NCBI GenBank assembly: GCA_018806915.1
Contig: JAGKQI010000055.1
Span: 248,001 to 312,000, forward strand
Length of the DNA: 64,000 nucleotides
Origin: Phytophthora colocasiae
Lineage: Eukaryota; Oomycota; Peronosporomycetes; Peronosporales; Peronosporaceae
Direction of reading: 5' to 3'
Shown in pieces: positions 20,223 through 30,027 of the stretch; within the stretch, counting starts at the first letter, position 1, and every line of letters begins with the position of its first letter. Made by a program: the position numbers and the translations under genes. The notes under the pieces were generated by a model. That model searched no databases. It was not told the DNA's origin and was given only the letters and a program-made list of their open reading frames with translations.

Positions 20223-21134
20223 ATGGCGCCACCAGACGTCGTGTCTGGCGATTTCAACGCTGACGCCTCATCTGACGGCCCGACATTCACGATCCCTCTC
20301 CCGATTGCTCGCTCCGACCACGAAGGCTCGAATACCGGCACAGCCCCGTCGATCTTCCACCCAGCAGTAGCTATTGCGTCACATGTATTTGGTAGGATTG
20401 ATGATGTTGCAGGAGAGTCGACCCAGAAAATACAAGGGAAGGCAAAACAGGCAAAGTCTCCGTTAAAACGGATTAAGTGGACCAACAAAATGATTGGTGA
20501 GCTCCTACAACTACGGTTTAAGGACGGAGACGTTAAGCGCCGTCTTGAGGCTGCAGACACAAAGATGAAGAAGGCACTGGCTTGGCAGTATTTCGCAAGC
20601 GTGCTATCCCAGTCGCTTGGTATAGTGCTCAACCATGACCAGGTACATTATTGGGTATAGTGTGCTATTACTAAATTGCTTTCTGACATAACGCATGTTG
20701 TCTTGCAGGTTTCGCTTAAGTATAGGAAGCTGAAATGCATTTATCGTAAAGAGAAGCGTGAACAGAAGAAAACAGGAAACGATGCTCGCGTCAGTGAATT
20801 GGACGAAAGTCTTTGGACCATTTTGAACGATGCTTTTGGCGGGCGGGTGGGCATAAGTGGAGAGGTGCTGCTCGACTCGTCCATTGACGACGACCAAAAC
20901 GAAGAGGATCATAAAGAAGAGAGTGTGTCCAAGACGAAGCCTCCTGTTGCACAGTTGGCGGCAGCTCTCCAAGGAGGGATGGAAGCAATTGCAAGGTCGT
21001 TGGGCGCTCGTACATCTTCCGAGGACCCCATCAACGTGCTGACCGTTTCATTGCAGCAGCAACAGGAAGAAAACCGCCGTTTTCAAGAGCTACAGCTTCA
21101 ACTGCTGAGGGACATCCTAGCTAAAACCCAGTAG
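20223..21134 (+). CDS. Harbinger accessory protein (ORF1-type DNA-binding), spliced
   Basis: ATG 20223. Exon 1 20223-20642 and exon 2 20709-21134, 281 residues in all. The 66-bp intron has GT/AG ends (GTACAT...TTGCAG) and an ACTAA branch-type sequence. Residues about 80-140 (KRIKWTNKMIGELLQLRFKD...WQYFASVLSQ) resemble the Myb/SANT-like trihelix of PIF/Harbinger ORF1 proteins. The acidic middle and Gln-rich end (QQQQEENRRFQELQLQLLRD) suggest a coiled-coil tail. In this superfamily the ORF1 protein binds element ends and helps the transposase into the nucleus. Without the intron, exon 1 would stop at 20660. Confidence 0.8.
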
Positions 21135-21197
21135 GCATCAAGTTGTATCTACATTTGAAGTTAACTGCTAGCAAATGTACGGACCTTTCATTCTTGC

Positions 21198-22374
21198 CTA
21201 TATCATGAAAATATTAGCTATGTCATCCCGCTTCGCTAATCCTTGTTCATGGCAGGTATGAAGCTCGCAATCCTCCTCATCCTCTGTAACCGTCTCATCT
21301 TCTCCCAGTAGCGGGTCGACTCCGGTAATTGACACGCCGTCTTGCAATAGCACCATCAAGTTGTGTAAGACAACGCAACTAATAATTACTTTGCACACCC
21401 GATCTGCTGACTTCTGCTCTAGTTTTCCAAGCAAAATTCGGAAACGGTTCTTAAGTCGACCAAAGGCGCATTCCACAGCAATACGAGTCTTTGAGTGTAG
21501 ATAGTTATAGCGGCGCTTCCGGCAATCGTTCAAGGCATTCTTTTCCGGAAAAGGAGTCAGCAGGTGACGCCAAATTTTGTATCCAGCGTCACCCACAAAA
21601 TGCTTTCCTGGAGGAAGCAAGCTGGAAAGCCTACCAAATACAAGTTAGTTATAATATTTTTCAAATAAATAAAACTAGCCATTCGTCTTACCGTTTTCGA
21701 ACTCCCGATCCATTCCACAGGGATTGATCGTTGTTAGACCCTGAACGAATAGAAATGGAGCGGAAAATACCTTGGTGATCTACTATTGCTTGTACATTGA
21801 CCGCGGGAAAATTTTTGCGGCAGTACCATCCCTCAAAGTCATGAGGGCGAGCGATACGAATGAGTGTGCCGTCAATAGCACCCAACGTGTCAGGGAAGCC
21901 TGCAAAAGCGTAGAAGCCATTCTCGACAGTGTTTAGTTCTTCAGCCATGGGCATCACGACGAAGCGTTTGGCCATGGTGCTGAGCACATCCAGCGTCTCG
22001 TTGATGTAGACGCAGGCTCGAGACCTGGATATGCCCAGCACTGTGGCCGCTTGGTCCATTGTACCTCCCTGCGCTAGGTAGTTCATCGTCAGCGCCACGC
22101 GCTTGATAGCTTTGTGCTTGCAGTTTGGGCCAGAAACCCTCATAGATGCATGTACGAGCTCGTAGATCCGCAAAAATGTCTTCTTATCACAGCGTAGCTT
22201 CTGATGGAACCAATCTGTACCCGAGGTGCGTAGTGCTGTCTCAAATGCTCGAGTCGAAAAGGTCTTGGTGGCTTGGGGCGGCTGGCGTAGGCCACGTTTA
22301 TCGGCAGCGGCGATAACAGCGCTAACGCAGGCACTCACCACAATTGCTAGCACTGCAGCTGTAACATCGTCCAT
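21198..22374 (-). CDS. Harbinger transposase (DDE_4 / HARBI1-like), spliced
   Basis: Minus strand, ATG 22374. Exon 1 22374-21692, 61-bp intron 21691-21631 (GTAAG...GTAG), exon 2 21630-21198; 371 residues. An N-terminal hydrophobic stretch is followed by a helix-turn-helix (TMDQAATVLGISRSRACVYI, about residues 104-123). Catalytic residues: Asp in GAIDGTLIRI (about 167), Asp in GSNNDQSLW (about 219) and Glu in VECAFGRLKNRFRIL (about 284). This is the full DDE set of HARBI1-type nucleases. Convergent with the accessory gene (64 bp apart). No lesions. Confidence 0.9.
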
Positions 22375-22509
22375 GGCACAAACGTGCCCAAACTAGAACA
22401 CCTACTGAAGGTGTTCCCAGAACAAGTGGTTGAGAACGCGAACTTTGCAAAATGGTACATGGTACCAAACCATTTTTAACCAATGACAATAAAGAGTGTA
22501 CTTTGTTAG

Positions 22510-22538
22510 AGAACATGTTCTGTACCTGAACAAGGGCC
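22510..22538 (-). repeat. Harbinger right TIR
   Basis: Inverted partner of 20016-20044. Confidence 0.9.
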
Positions 22539-22833
22539 TTAAGCCGTACCGAAAGAGCCGGAAGAACTCTGTCACAGTGCTCCACGCGCTCTCTTTGGTC
22601 GTGAAGGAGGAGACGGAATGCTGACGTCGTTCGAGCATTTCGATCTCCTTTCGGAGGTTTCTCGTCTGTTCCTCCAGATTGTTCGTGTACTCGTCTTTCT
22701 TCTTCCGGTACCGAACCTGCCGTAAGCGACGCAGTTCTCGAAGCCGCTGCTGCTCTGATAGGGCCAGGTTAAGAGATCTTTTGTCCCTACGGAGACGTTG
22801 GCTGGTCGATAGTCGAACCATACAGGTATTCAT

Positions 22834-23397
22834 GGGAATGAGTCGATTTGAAAACTAACACCAAGCGACAGTTACCGCAGTTTTACTGTCACATGTGCCA
22901 TGTACAAGGAGCGATAGACGACCCTGCAATCATTGATGAGGAGAGTCGATTTGTCACCTTCTTCCCAGACCTACGCATCCACTGTCTTCCCATCCGAATC
23001 TGACTCCGTTTATTCTCAAATGAACGTCGCTGTCTGTCCAACCTTTTCTACATGTACAGTAGCAGGTCGTTAGTCACAAGGCGGATCTGTACGTCAATGG
23101 GACTAAGCGTACGTACAACCACTTATTTCGTGCAAAGAGAGGATACACACAACTACATGTCGAAAACAGTGGGTAAAATACATGTTTTATCTTTCTTAGC
23201 ACTGCAGCTGTGTAATTTTCCATAGCAACACGCATGAGTCCGGTCGGAAATCTGTTGGCAAATCTTACAAGAACATCCTCAAGTCATCTGCTTCCTCCGT
23301 TTACGCGGCAAAGAGGCTCATGCTGCCCCGTGAACACTATCGAGGCCCTTCCCATTCCGCGATTCGCAGTCTTGACAACAGAGACAACTCATCGACA
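22834..23397. other. intergenic between divergent bZIP copies 4 and 5
   Basis: About 560 bp between start codons of a minus-strand and a plus-strand bZIP gene, so probably two promoters. No repeat recognised. Confidence 0.5.
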
Positions 23398-24375
23398 ATG
23401 GACAGTTGCGTACTCCACCCACCCACTCAATTCCTAAGCGACAACGTCATCAGTGGCGTCGTACAGCGTACAAGGAAAGTTAGTGCGAGCGACCGTCAAT
23501 GGGCCCCACCCTCGCCTAAGAGGAAGCGTCAAGACTCCGGTTATACCGGTAGTTCTGAATTGATGATGCTGGCTCATTCGAGTCATGACGCAGCTAAGAA
23601 GACAGCGGAAGATGCTCTGGCCAATGTCGTAACTCAAGACTGGTTCGTTGAGCAGCAGAAGCATCAACGGGAGATCCGTCGAGTTCGACAGATTCGTTAC
23701 CGTAAGAAACAGCAAGACTACATGACTACACTGGAAAAAAACAACCGAGAGCTCCAACAAGAGATTCTCCAGCTAGAGAAACGTCGACGTGCTATCTCTG
23801 CTGCTGTACCAAGTGAAAAGACTCTGTGGAACGTGGCAGTCGAGTACTTCCGCGTCTTCCGGTATGGGTTCCGCGCTTCGGACTTAACCGATAACAAGTC
23901 GAGTGTCCAACTCGATTTCTTACGGGCATCTATGGCTCCCGACGTGTTATATAACGCTGGACGTGGCGTGGAGGCGATTCTGAAGAACTGGACGTACTTT
24001 TCCCTGTGGTTTAAAGACGTCGAAGTGCAGCTTGAGGGCTTGAAGAAGAACGGACAAGAGTCGTTGATTGCCAAGACCACGACGACGTTCATTATTACTG
24101 AGAAGACAGTAGCCAACGTCTTCCCTCATCTCACTGGTCCTAATACTGATGGTCTGTTGGCCAGTAAACTATTAGGGCAGAAGATCGTCCTTCAGGGCTC
24201 CACGCGGTTCGACTGGGACAGTGGATACGGCCGCGTCACGAGTGTCATCAGCGAGTCCGATATGCTCACGCCTATGCTGCGTGTCCTGGGCAGCTTGGAG
24301 GACGTCTCCAAGGTGTTTGAGAAGTCCCTTATCTCTCTGACTCCGTATCGGGGCCAACTGCGCATGAGGAGCTAG
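23398..24375 (+). CDS. bZIP transcription-factor-like protein, copy 5
   Basis: 325 residues from ATG 23398, picked because MDSCVLHPPTQFLSDNVISG matches the family N-terminus; the frame is open upstream. Residues 40-44 PKRKR are a likely nuclear signal. Basic region 91-105 (REIRRVRQIRYRKKQ) with Arg at the canonical Asn site; zipper about 108-132. C-terminal domain: WNVAVEYFRVFRYG, MAPDVLYNAGRGVEAIL, TTTFIITEKTVANVFPHL, LLGQKIVLQGSTRFDWD, SDMLTPMLRVLGSLEDVSKV. It shares an SLISLTPYRG ending with copy 2, so the two are a close pair. Intact. Confidence 0.87.
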   Translation: MDSCVLHPPTQFLSDNVISGVVQRTRKVSASDRQWAPPSPKRKRQDSGYTGSSELMMLAHSSHDAAKKTAEDALANVVTQDWFVEQQKHQREIRRVRQIRYRKKQQDYMTTLEKNNRELQQEILQLEKRRRAISAAVPSEKTLWNVAVEYFRVFRYGFRASDLTDNKSSVQLDFLRASMAPDVLYNAGRGVEAILKNWTYFSLWFKDVEVQLEGLKKNGQESLIAKTTTTFIITEKTVANVFPHLTGPNTDGLLASKLLGQKIVLQGSTRFDWDSGYGRVTSVISESDMLTPMLRVLGSLEDVSKVFEKSLISLTPYRGQLRMRS

Positions 24376-25037
24376 GTAGGTAGAGTAGTTAACGAGTTTT
24401 AAAAGCATTTTTGGAGAGAAAGTGTCGCGTTGTATAAAGGAAGAAGAGCAACTTTTGGGCTTTGCTAGGGTCGTGTGAAGCTTAATTCTCGGATTTGCTC
24501 GGCACTGCGAACGACGGTGATTTCTGATCGACTTTTGAGCAGATTCTTCACCTTTTGCGGATGTACTACCGGTAGTATTAATACACGTACTGCGTTTTCA
24601 ATGTTCATATTCCACTAATAATACTGTTGTCGCGATGAGAAAGCCTGTGGATCGTACCGTTATGCACAAACGTACCATAATCATAGCCTTTTTCATACTT
24701 AAACATGTTTGACTTTAAAGCTCATGCGACGTCCTTCTTCCATCCAGGCTAGTACGCGTGTACTTCCGCACCTTGCCAATAGCCATAGTCTTTCTGAAGT
24801 AAAGCAAAAATACATTTTAAGCAGAACGATACAGAATGTTTTCTTGAAAATGAATCGAGATAACTATATTCCACGCTACAGTACTGCAACTGGATCTAGG
24901 GTGGCTACAAATGGATGTGCTATTGATGCCGAAAACGTATCAAGCATTGTGGCACAGTGCCACTGACATTGCTTCTTGACAGTGCTCTCTTCTCTCTGGC
25001 ATGCATTCATTTCACACGTACAAGTATTGTTTACTAG
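24376..25037. other. intergenic, nothing recognised
   Basis: Runs from the bZIP 3' end to the truncated Gypsy LTR. No gene or repeat identified. Confidence 0.5.
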
Positions 25038-25205
25038 TCTACCCAAGGCTGTAGTTGCTATCAAACGTCTTCTCCCTAGCCGTCTCTACTGGACAATGTC
25101 CACCGGGGTCTCTCTGGTGACGTGCTGACTCTAGTTCCTGCTTGCGTGACCACTGGCTCCCTCCAAGTTGGAATTTCAAAGCGTAAAAAGGAAGTAGTGC
25201 CGACA
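25038..25205 (+). repeat. G1 copy 1 left LTR, truncated
   Basis: Matches 34195-34364 with a few substitutions and short indels; ends GCCGACA directly before the probable primer-binding site. Confidence 0.75.
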
Positions 25206-25519
25206 TGGTGGTCATTACAGTGGCTTTCTGGGCAATGTTTCACTGGGTGAACTTTGCGAGCCTAGTCACAGAGGGCGAGAATCCTACACGGGACATCCTG
25301 TACTGGGGATGGTGCAATACGGGCACTAGACAACACTGGTCTATCCAACCGGAGAGGAATGGGCAATACGGGCCTATGGTAGACACAGACACAGATGAGC
25401 ACTGTTACTGATATCCCTACACAGCACAGTTTACTGAGGTTAGATACTGATGACACAGACACTGAACATACGGGTTGGTTTTGTTTTACAGATACGGAAG
25501 ACTAAGTTCACGGAGAGGA

Positions 25520-27415
25520 ATGGTACAGAGGACGGGAAATAACGCGAGAGACGAACGGGCTGAAAGGCGGTCTTCTTTCCATGACGCCATAGCTGAGGCG
25601 GCGCATGTGGCGAATCCGGGAATAGCGCAGGGAGCAGACAAGAGGGTTCCCCAAGCAGACCTGCACAGCACGGGAGGAAGTTTCATGCCAGCAGCGTCAA
25701 CTGTACGAGTGGCAGCAGGCCATACACCTAGGGCCAGTGGTGGAAGCGGAGGCACTGTCCTGGTTGAAATTCCTGGTACCAGTGGAGGATCACAGGGTCC
25801 ACCGGCAGCACCAGTAGTTCCAGCTCATGCGGCAGCAGTGAACCTCGGTGGCAATGGCAACGGTGACGGTGATGGTGGGGACAACGGCAATGGTGGTAAC
25901 GGTGAGCGGGACAGTGCACAAGGCGGTGGAAACGGAGGACAAGGCCAAGCAGCAGCACTACCCGCAGGAGATGGCGGTGGAACAGGACTTGGAATCCATG
26001 GAGATCAAGCACCAGCACCTCCAGTACCACCAACGCCTCCAGTACAGATAGCACCACAGTACTTTGCAATGCCACAGGCGCCACAGTGGATGTATCAGGC
26101 ACCGAGTCGTGAAAAGAAGCTTCGGTTGCCAAAGTTCAAGGGTCTGGGAGAGCCAAAAGTTACGGTGAAGGCCTGGTTAAAAGCGGTCAAGAATGAATTA
26201 CGCCGACAAACTGCAATCTTACGCACGGATTGGCGAGAACATGAGGTGTTCATTGAAATGGTTGCGAGCCTGGAAGGTGAAGCCCTCATGTGGTACGATA
26301 CGGTTGAAGACGCATTCAGCAGACGAGAGGATCAGACGTTTGGTAATTTGAGTCGGATGATGCGGGACAGATACATGGTGAAGCGTTCGAACCCGGAGGT
26401 AGTCGCGAGACTACGACAGCGACGTCAACAGCGAGGCGAGTCTCTAGTAGAATACGCACAGAAGCTCCGCGAGATTGCTTCCAGTAATCCGGTCGACGAG
26501 GAGTGGTTGGTTGACTCGTTCCTGTCCGGTATGAACAACACTTGGTGCTCGACGTTGGTTCGTGGACATCGGCCGGCGACTTTGAACGAAGCGGTGAACT
26601 CCGCTGTGGATCAGGTTGGAGAGTACGGAGAAGGTTATGGGGTGGACCTCGCTACAGCGATGCGAGCACACGACGAACGGGCAGCATCGGCAGGCGCCGT
26701 CCCAACAGCCTTGGTCCCAGATTTGACACGGATTCAGCAGATCTCAGTGGCAGGTGGAAACTTGGGAAGTGTCGTGTCAGGATATGACGACGTGGGCTTA
26801 GCTACTGGACCTCCGCCACGGTATGACGTTGAGGGACGGTTAATGGTGCCTCAGGGAGGTGCCACACTTCAGAGTGGTGGTCAATGGAATGCAGTCATCC
26901 CAGCTGGATACAAACTGGTACCGGAAGAGACAGTGACGGGTCAAGCAGCCAGTACGACAACTCCAGCAGCTACGGCACGGACGGCAGCCCATACCCGACA
27001 GACGACAACCACTAACCAGAGAACGGATGCGAATACTCGACAGAACCAGCGGCAGGGACGTACGCTCCAGATGGAAGCTCGGGGTACTCAGCAGCAGTCG
27101 CAGCAGCAACCCCAACAGCAGCGTTGGAGCAACGGGAGAAACTATGGAAACAATGAGCCGCTTCGGACGCGTGAAGACCGTTTACGCAACCACCAGCAGT
27201 ATTTGAACAGAAAATCTCAGCAACAGCAACCAAACCGCACGGCAACAGCGAAACCTGATGACATGTGCTTCTACTGCCACGGATTTGGGCACCACGCTCA
27301 CGCGTGTGCGCTTAAGAAAGAAGACACGGAAGAAACCAGCCCCGTGGTGAATCAGAACAGTGAGACCAACAACCAGAACACGGCTGGCGGTACGGGAAAC
27401 GGCTCGCGGGTGTAG
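25520..27415 (+). CDS. gag: G1 Gypsy Gag
   Basis: 631 residues from ATG 25520 (matches the start of copy 2 at 39412). Low-complexity Gly/Asn/Ala-rich N-terminal third. The capsid-like core starts KKLRLPKFKGLGEPKVTVKA (about residue 199) and contains ALMWYDTVEDAF. A Gln/Thr-rich region follows, then one CCHC zinc knuckle CFYCHGFGHHAHAC near residue 585. Gag binds RNA and assembles the particle. It ends at TAG 27413-27415, twelve bases after a GGGAAAC heptamer that could shift some ribosomes into pol. Confidence 0.9.
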   Translation: MVQRTGNNARDERAERRSSFHDAIAEAAHVANPGIAQGADKRVPQADLHSTGGSFMPAASTVRVAAGHTPRASGGSGGTVLVEIPGTSGGSQGPPAAPVVPAHAAAVNLGGNGNGDGDGGDNGNGGNGERDSAQGGGNGGQGQAAALPAGDGGGTGLGIHGDQAPAPPVPPTPPVQIAPQYFAMPQAPQWMYQAPSREKKLRLPKFKGLGEPKVTVKAWLKAVKNELRRQTAILRTDWREHEVFIEMVASLEGEALMWYDTVEDAFSRREDQTFGNLSRMMRDRYMVKRSNPEVVARLRQRRQQRGESLVEYAQKLREIASSNPVDEEWLVDSFLSGMNNTWCSTLVRGHRPATLNEAVNSAVDQVGEYGEGYGVDLATAMRAHDERAASAGAVPTALVPDLTRIQQISVAGGNLGSVVSGYDDVGLATGPPPRYDVEGRLMVPQGGATLQSGGQWNAVIPAGYKLVPEETVTGQAASTTTPAATARTAAHTRQTTTTNQRTDANTRQNQRQGRTLQMEARGTQQQSQQQPQQQRWSNGRNYGNNEPLRTREDRLRNHQQYLNRKSQQQQPNRTATAKPDDMCFYCHGFGHHAHACALKKEDTEETSPVVNQNSETNNQNTAGGTGNGSRV

Positions 27416-27433
27416 GGGCCCCGGCCCAGCATC
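27394..27433 (+). promoter_or_regulatory. candidate -1 frameshift signal at gag/pol junction
   Basis: GGGAAAC at 27394-27400 is read G GGA AAC in the gag frame, the X XXY YYZ slip pattern. A 6-nt spacer follows, then a GC-rich segment across the gag TAG that can pair CGGG with CCCG. After a -1 slip the pol frame is open from 27400 through the first pol ATG at 27493. The same layout occurs in copy 2 (41276). Confidence 0.6.
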
Positions 27434-30027
27434 ACGCGAAGGACCAACGGGGAACGAAGAGCACGGGTGAGCCAAGCGCTAGCCAACTGGAGATGGAAAG
27501 ACATGTGCAGTTCCAGCATCAGCTAGTAGCGACAGCAGCACCTGGACGAGAGCAGTTGCCAGAAGCGATTCAGGTGACTGGGCGGAAGAGAAGACGGGAA
27601 CGGAAGAAACGGGCTTACTGGAGTCGGGGTTCAACCAGGCGGGTAGTGGACCTTGGACCAGTGGAGCTAGAAACGAGAAACAGTAAAGATGATGCGGTGG
27701 CACAAGAGAACAGCGAGGTGACATCGAACCAGACAAGTGAAGAAGGAGTGCACGGTGCTGACACAGAAGAAGCGGAAGTGTTGGCAGAAAACATTCACGA
27801 GAAGAGTCCAAGTGGTGACGGCAGGCGGAACAAGCGTCGCCGAGTTCATTTTGAAGTTAGCGGGAGTTTGAACACTGGGGATGGCGGATCCTCGGCGGGC
27901 ATAGAGGGCGACATCACGGGTGAAGCGCCTCTGGCAGAGCCCAAGACCCCGGATACAGACCCACTGGACGAAGAAAAGAAGACCGGACCGGATGACACCA
28001 CCCCAGAATCACGGACGATATTGACAAGTGGGGATGGCGGAGTCCGTGAACAACTACAGCGGCAATTGACAGGCATACTAGACGGTGAGTTGACGATCTT
28101 GGACAGTCCGCGAGCAAGGGTCCTACAGCTTAAAGCAGCTCAGCGAAGACGTGACATTGGTGATGCTGAGGCAGAACGACGATGGGACCGGAAGGTGTCA
28201 GCTCTACAGGCACGGCGAGTACGGAAAGGAGCTGTACGTGTAGCTCGAAGACAGGTAGCAACCGTGACGACGACTGAACCGGCTCAAGACGCAGCAATTC
28301 CAGTGACTACTGACCCTCAGACGACTGTTGTGGAAGAGAGAGCCCAGCTGGATGGCGATGCCGTGCAAGTACGCGCCTCGCGAGCACGACGACGACAACA
28401 GAAGCGTCTAGCGAAAGCATGCGCGAAGGAGAAAAGAGAACTGGAACATCGCAACGCACAGACGAGGTATACGGACGACAGCCTGTACAAGTATGACGAA
28501 CATCGACGCACCCACGGACGAGCAAGTACCTTACCGAGCAGTGCGGTCAAAGATGTACAGTACGCAGAACCTGGAGCTGTCAGAACGGTGAAGACCAGTA
28601 AGACACACCGGACACACCGAAGTTACGAGTATCACAGCGGCAGTACTTATCACAGTACAAGTACTCAGTGGAATGAGACGGCAGCACGACATTGTACGAC
28701 TGGAAAACTACGAGCAGTGCAAGCACCGACGGTGGATCAACTACCTACAGCGGCGGTGACTGTACGAGGAAAACTGACGGCAGTGAAGCTGGACACAGGG
28801 GCTCAATATAGTGTTGCAGGAAGGAGTTGGCGCGAACACGGTACACGGCTAAATGTACCTCCTCCTGTGGACTTTATGGAAGGCTTTAGTGGAGCAGCAG
28901 TACGGGTGATCGGAGTCTATCGTTTCGTTCTTTGGACACAGTATTCGCAGAGTATGACAGTGGATGCCCTTATTGTAGACAGTGATACCGAAGATTTCCT
29001 GGTTGGAGAGGACTGGATGTACGACCATGGAGTGAAGATAGATTTCGTCTCTAGCGAGATGAAATGGTACGAGAACGACGTAAAGAAGGTCGTGCCTTTC
29101 ACTGGAATTGGATCGCGAGAGAAACGTGAACGAGTGGCTAAGATACGGCTCCTGAGGAAGGCTAAGATCCATACACAAACCTGTCATAACGTGGAGGTAT
29201 CAGTACCTGAGGAGGACGGAACAGTTGGCCTCTTCATCCCGAAGAAACGTAAGGAGCCCTACTTGCTTGTGGCACCGACGTTGGTGACTGTGAAGTCGGG
29301 TAAAGTAAAGGTACCGATCCTAAATCTGGTTGGCAAGACAGCAAAGTTACCGAGCAAGGAAATGCTAGGAACATGGACGCCTCTGGATGACGAGATGGAA
29401 ATTCTGGATTTGGGAGGTGATCTCGAACGAGAACGTGTGAGTGAGTGGCTAGATCAGATACGGGTACAGGAGAAGCCGCTTAGCAATGAAGAGACGTTGG
29501 ACTTCGGTGAAATGGATGATAAGGACAAGGAACTTCTGGTGAAGCTGCTCAGGAATTATCCAGAGTTGTTGGAACCGAAGGAGGGATGTCCACCGGCAAC
29601 GACACTTGGTGTAGAGCATCACATCAACACTGGGGATGCACCACCGATCAAGATTCGACCCCGACGGTATTCGAGAGCCGAGCAGGAAGTGATTGACGCC
29701 GAAGTACAGAAGATGTTGCATGATGGAGTCATAGAAGAGGGCACGGGAGCATGGGGATTCCCAGTGGTCCTAGTTCGGAAGAAAGATGGCACTGTTAGAT
29801 TCTGCATCGACTACCGGCTACTGAACAACGTCACCAAGAAGGATGTGTACCCGTTACCGAGAATTGACGAAGCTCTGGATACTATGCACGGATCACGGAG
29901 ATATTCGAGCCTAGACCTTCATGCGGGCTATTGGCAGGTGCCTGTAGCAGGAATGGACAAAGCCCTAAGACAGGGTTTGTTACTCGACAAGGATTGTTCC
30001 AGTTTGTTCGAATGCCTTTCGGCTTAG
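27400..30027 (+). CDS. pol: G1 Gypsy Pol, first part (protease, RT N-terminus)
   Basis: The frame is open from the putative slip site; the first ATG is 27493. The first 430 residues are charged and Arg-rich, with no known domain. A retropepsin-type site VKLDTGAQYSVAG lies near 28790 (D-T-G). RT begins PRRYSRAEQEVIDAEVQKML and includes FCIDYRLLNNVTKKDVYPLP. The frame closes at 30027, but the correct reading passes to a second frame near 29964 (a 1-base loss or 2-base gain between GMDK and KTGFVTRQG), so the polyprotein has a single indel here. Confidence 0.87.
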   Translation, partial: RLAGVGAPAQHHAKDQRGTKSTGEPSASQLEMERHVQFQHQLVATAAPGREQLPEAIQVTGRKRRRERKKRAYWSRGSTRRVVDLGPVELETRNSKDDAVAQENSEVTSNQTSEEGVHGADTEEAEVLAENIHEKSPSGDGRRNKRRRVHFEVSGSLNTGDGGSSAGIEGDITGEAPLAEPKTPDTDPLDEEKKTGPDDTTPESRTILTSGDGGVREQLQRQLTGILDGELTILDSPRARVLQLKAAQRRRDIGDAEAERRWDRKVSALQARRVRKGAVRVARRQVATVTTTEPAQDAAIPVTTDPQTTVVEERAQLDGDAVQVRASRARRRQQKRLAKACAKEKRELEHRNAQTRYTDDSLYKYDEHRRTHGRASTLPSSAVKDVQYAEPGAVRTVKTSKTHRTHRSYEYHSGSTYHSTSTQWNETAARHCTTGKLRAVQAPTVDQLPTAAVTVRGKLTAVKLDTGAQYSVAGRSWREHGTRLNVPPPVDFMEGFSGAAVRVIGVYRFVLWTQYSQSMTVDALIVDSDTEDFLVGEDWMYDHGVKIDFVSSEMKWYENDVKKVVPFTGIGSREKRERVAKIRLLRKAKIHTQTCHNVEVSVPEEDGTVGLFIPKKRKEPYLLVAPTLVTVKSGKVKVPILNLVGKTAKLPSKEMLGTWTPLDDEMEILDLGGDLERERVSEWLDQIRVQEKPLSNEETLDFGEMDDKDKELLVKLLRNYPELLEPKEGCPPATTLGVEHHINTGDAPPIKIRPRRYSRAEQEVIDAEVQKMLHDGVIEEGTGAWGFPVVLVRKKDGTVRFCIDYRLLNNVTKKDVYPLPRIDEALDTMHGSRRYSSLDLHAGYWQVPVAGMDKALRQGLLLDKDCSSLFECLSA

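Larger units (their letters stand above)
20016..22538. mobile_element. PIF/Harbinger DNA transposon, complete
   Basis: 2,523 bp. Terminal inverted repeats begin GGCCCTTGTTCAGGTACAGA; the first 23 bp are perfect and the match extends to about 29 bp. Three-base target duplication TTA at 20013-20015 and 22539-22541, the TWA type expected of this superfamily. Two convergent genes: an accessory DNA-binding protein (plus) and a DDE transposase (minus), each with one short intron and no lesions. Likely autonomous. Confidence 0.95.
19576..22833 (-). pseudogene. bZIP-like copy 4, interrupted by PIF/Harbinger
   Basis: The first part (22833 to 22542, minus) has basic region RLRQVRYRKKKDEYTNNLEE with Arg at the canonical Asn position, a zipper, and WSTVTEFFRLFRYGL. 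The second part (20012 to 19576) resumes with SAPNTSAQEDFLQNAVTL and the C-terminal family domain to VFEKAFISPDFQWR. The transposon at 20016-22538 with its TTA duplication sits between them. Counting the duplication once leaves the frame uninterrupted, giving about 245 residues, so the insertion is the only visible lesion. Start at ATG 22833; the PPxxxxLSD motif of other copies is not present, as in copy 1. Confidence 0.85.

Noticed and set aside
25728..26132. Antisense frames inside Gypsy gag (also 39428-40003)
   Set aside because: Low-complexity complements of Gly/Asn/Ala-rich codons; no independent evidence.
27394..27433. Classical H-type pseudoknot at the frameshift site
   Set aside because: The two pairings would leave no nucleotide for the loop crossing stem 1; only a simple stem is claimed.
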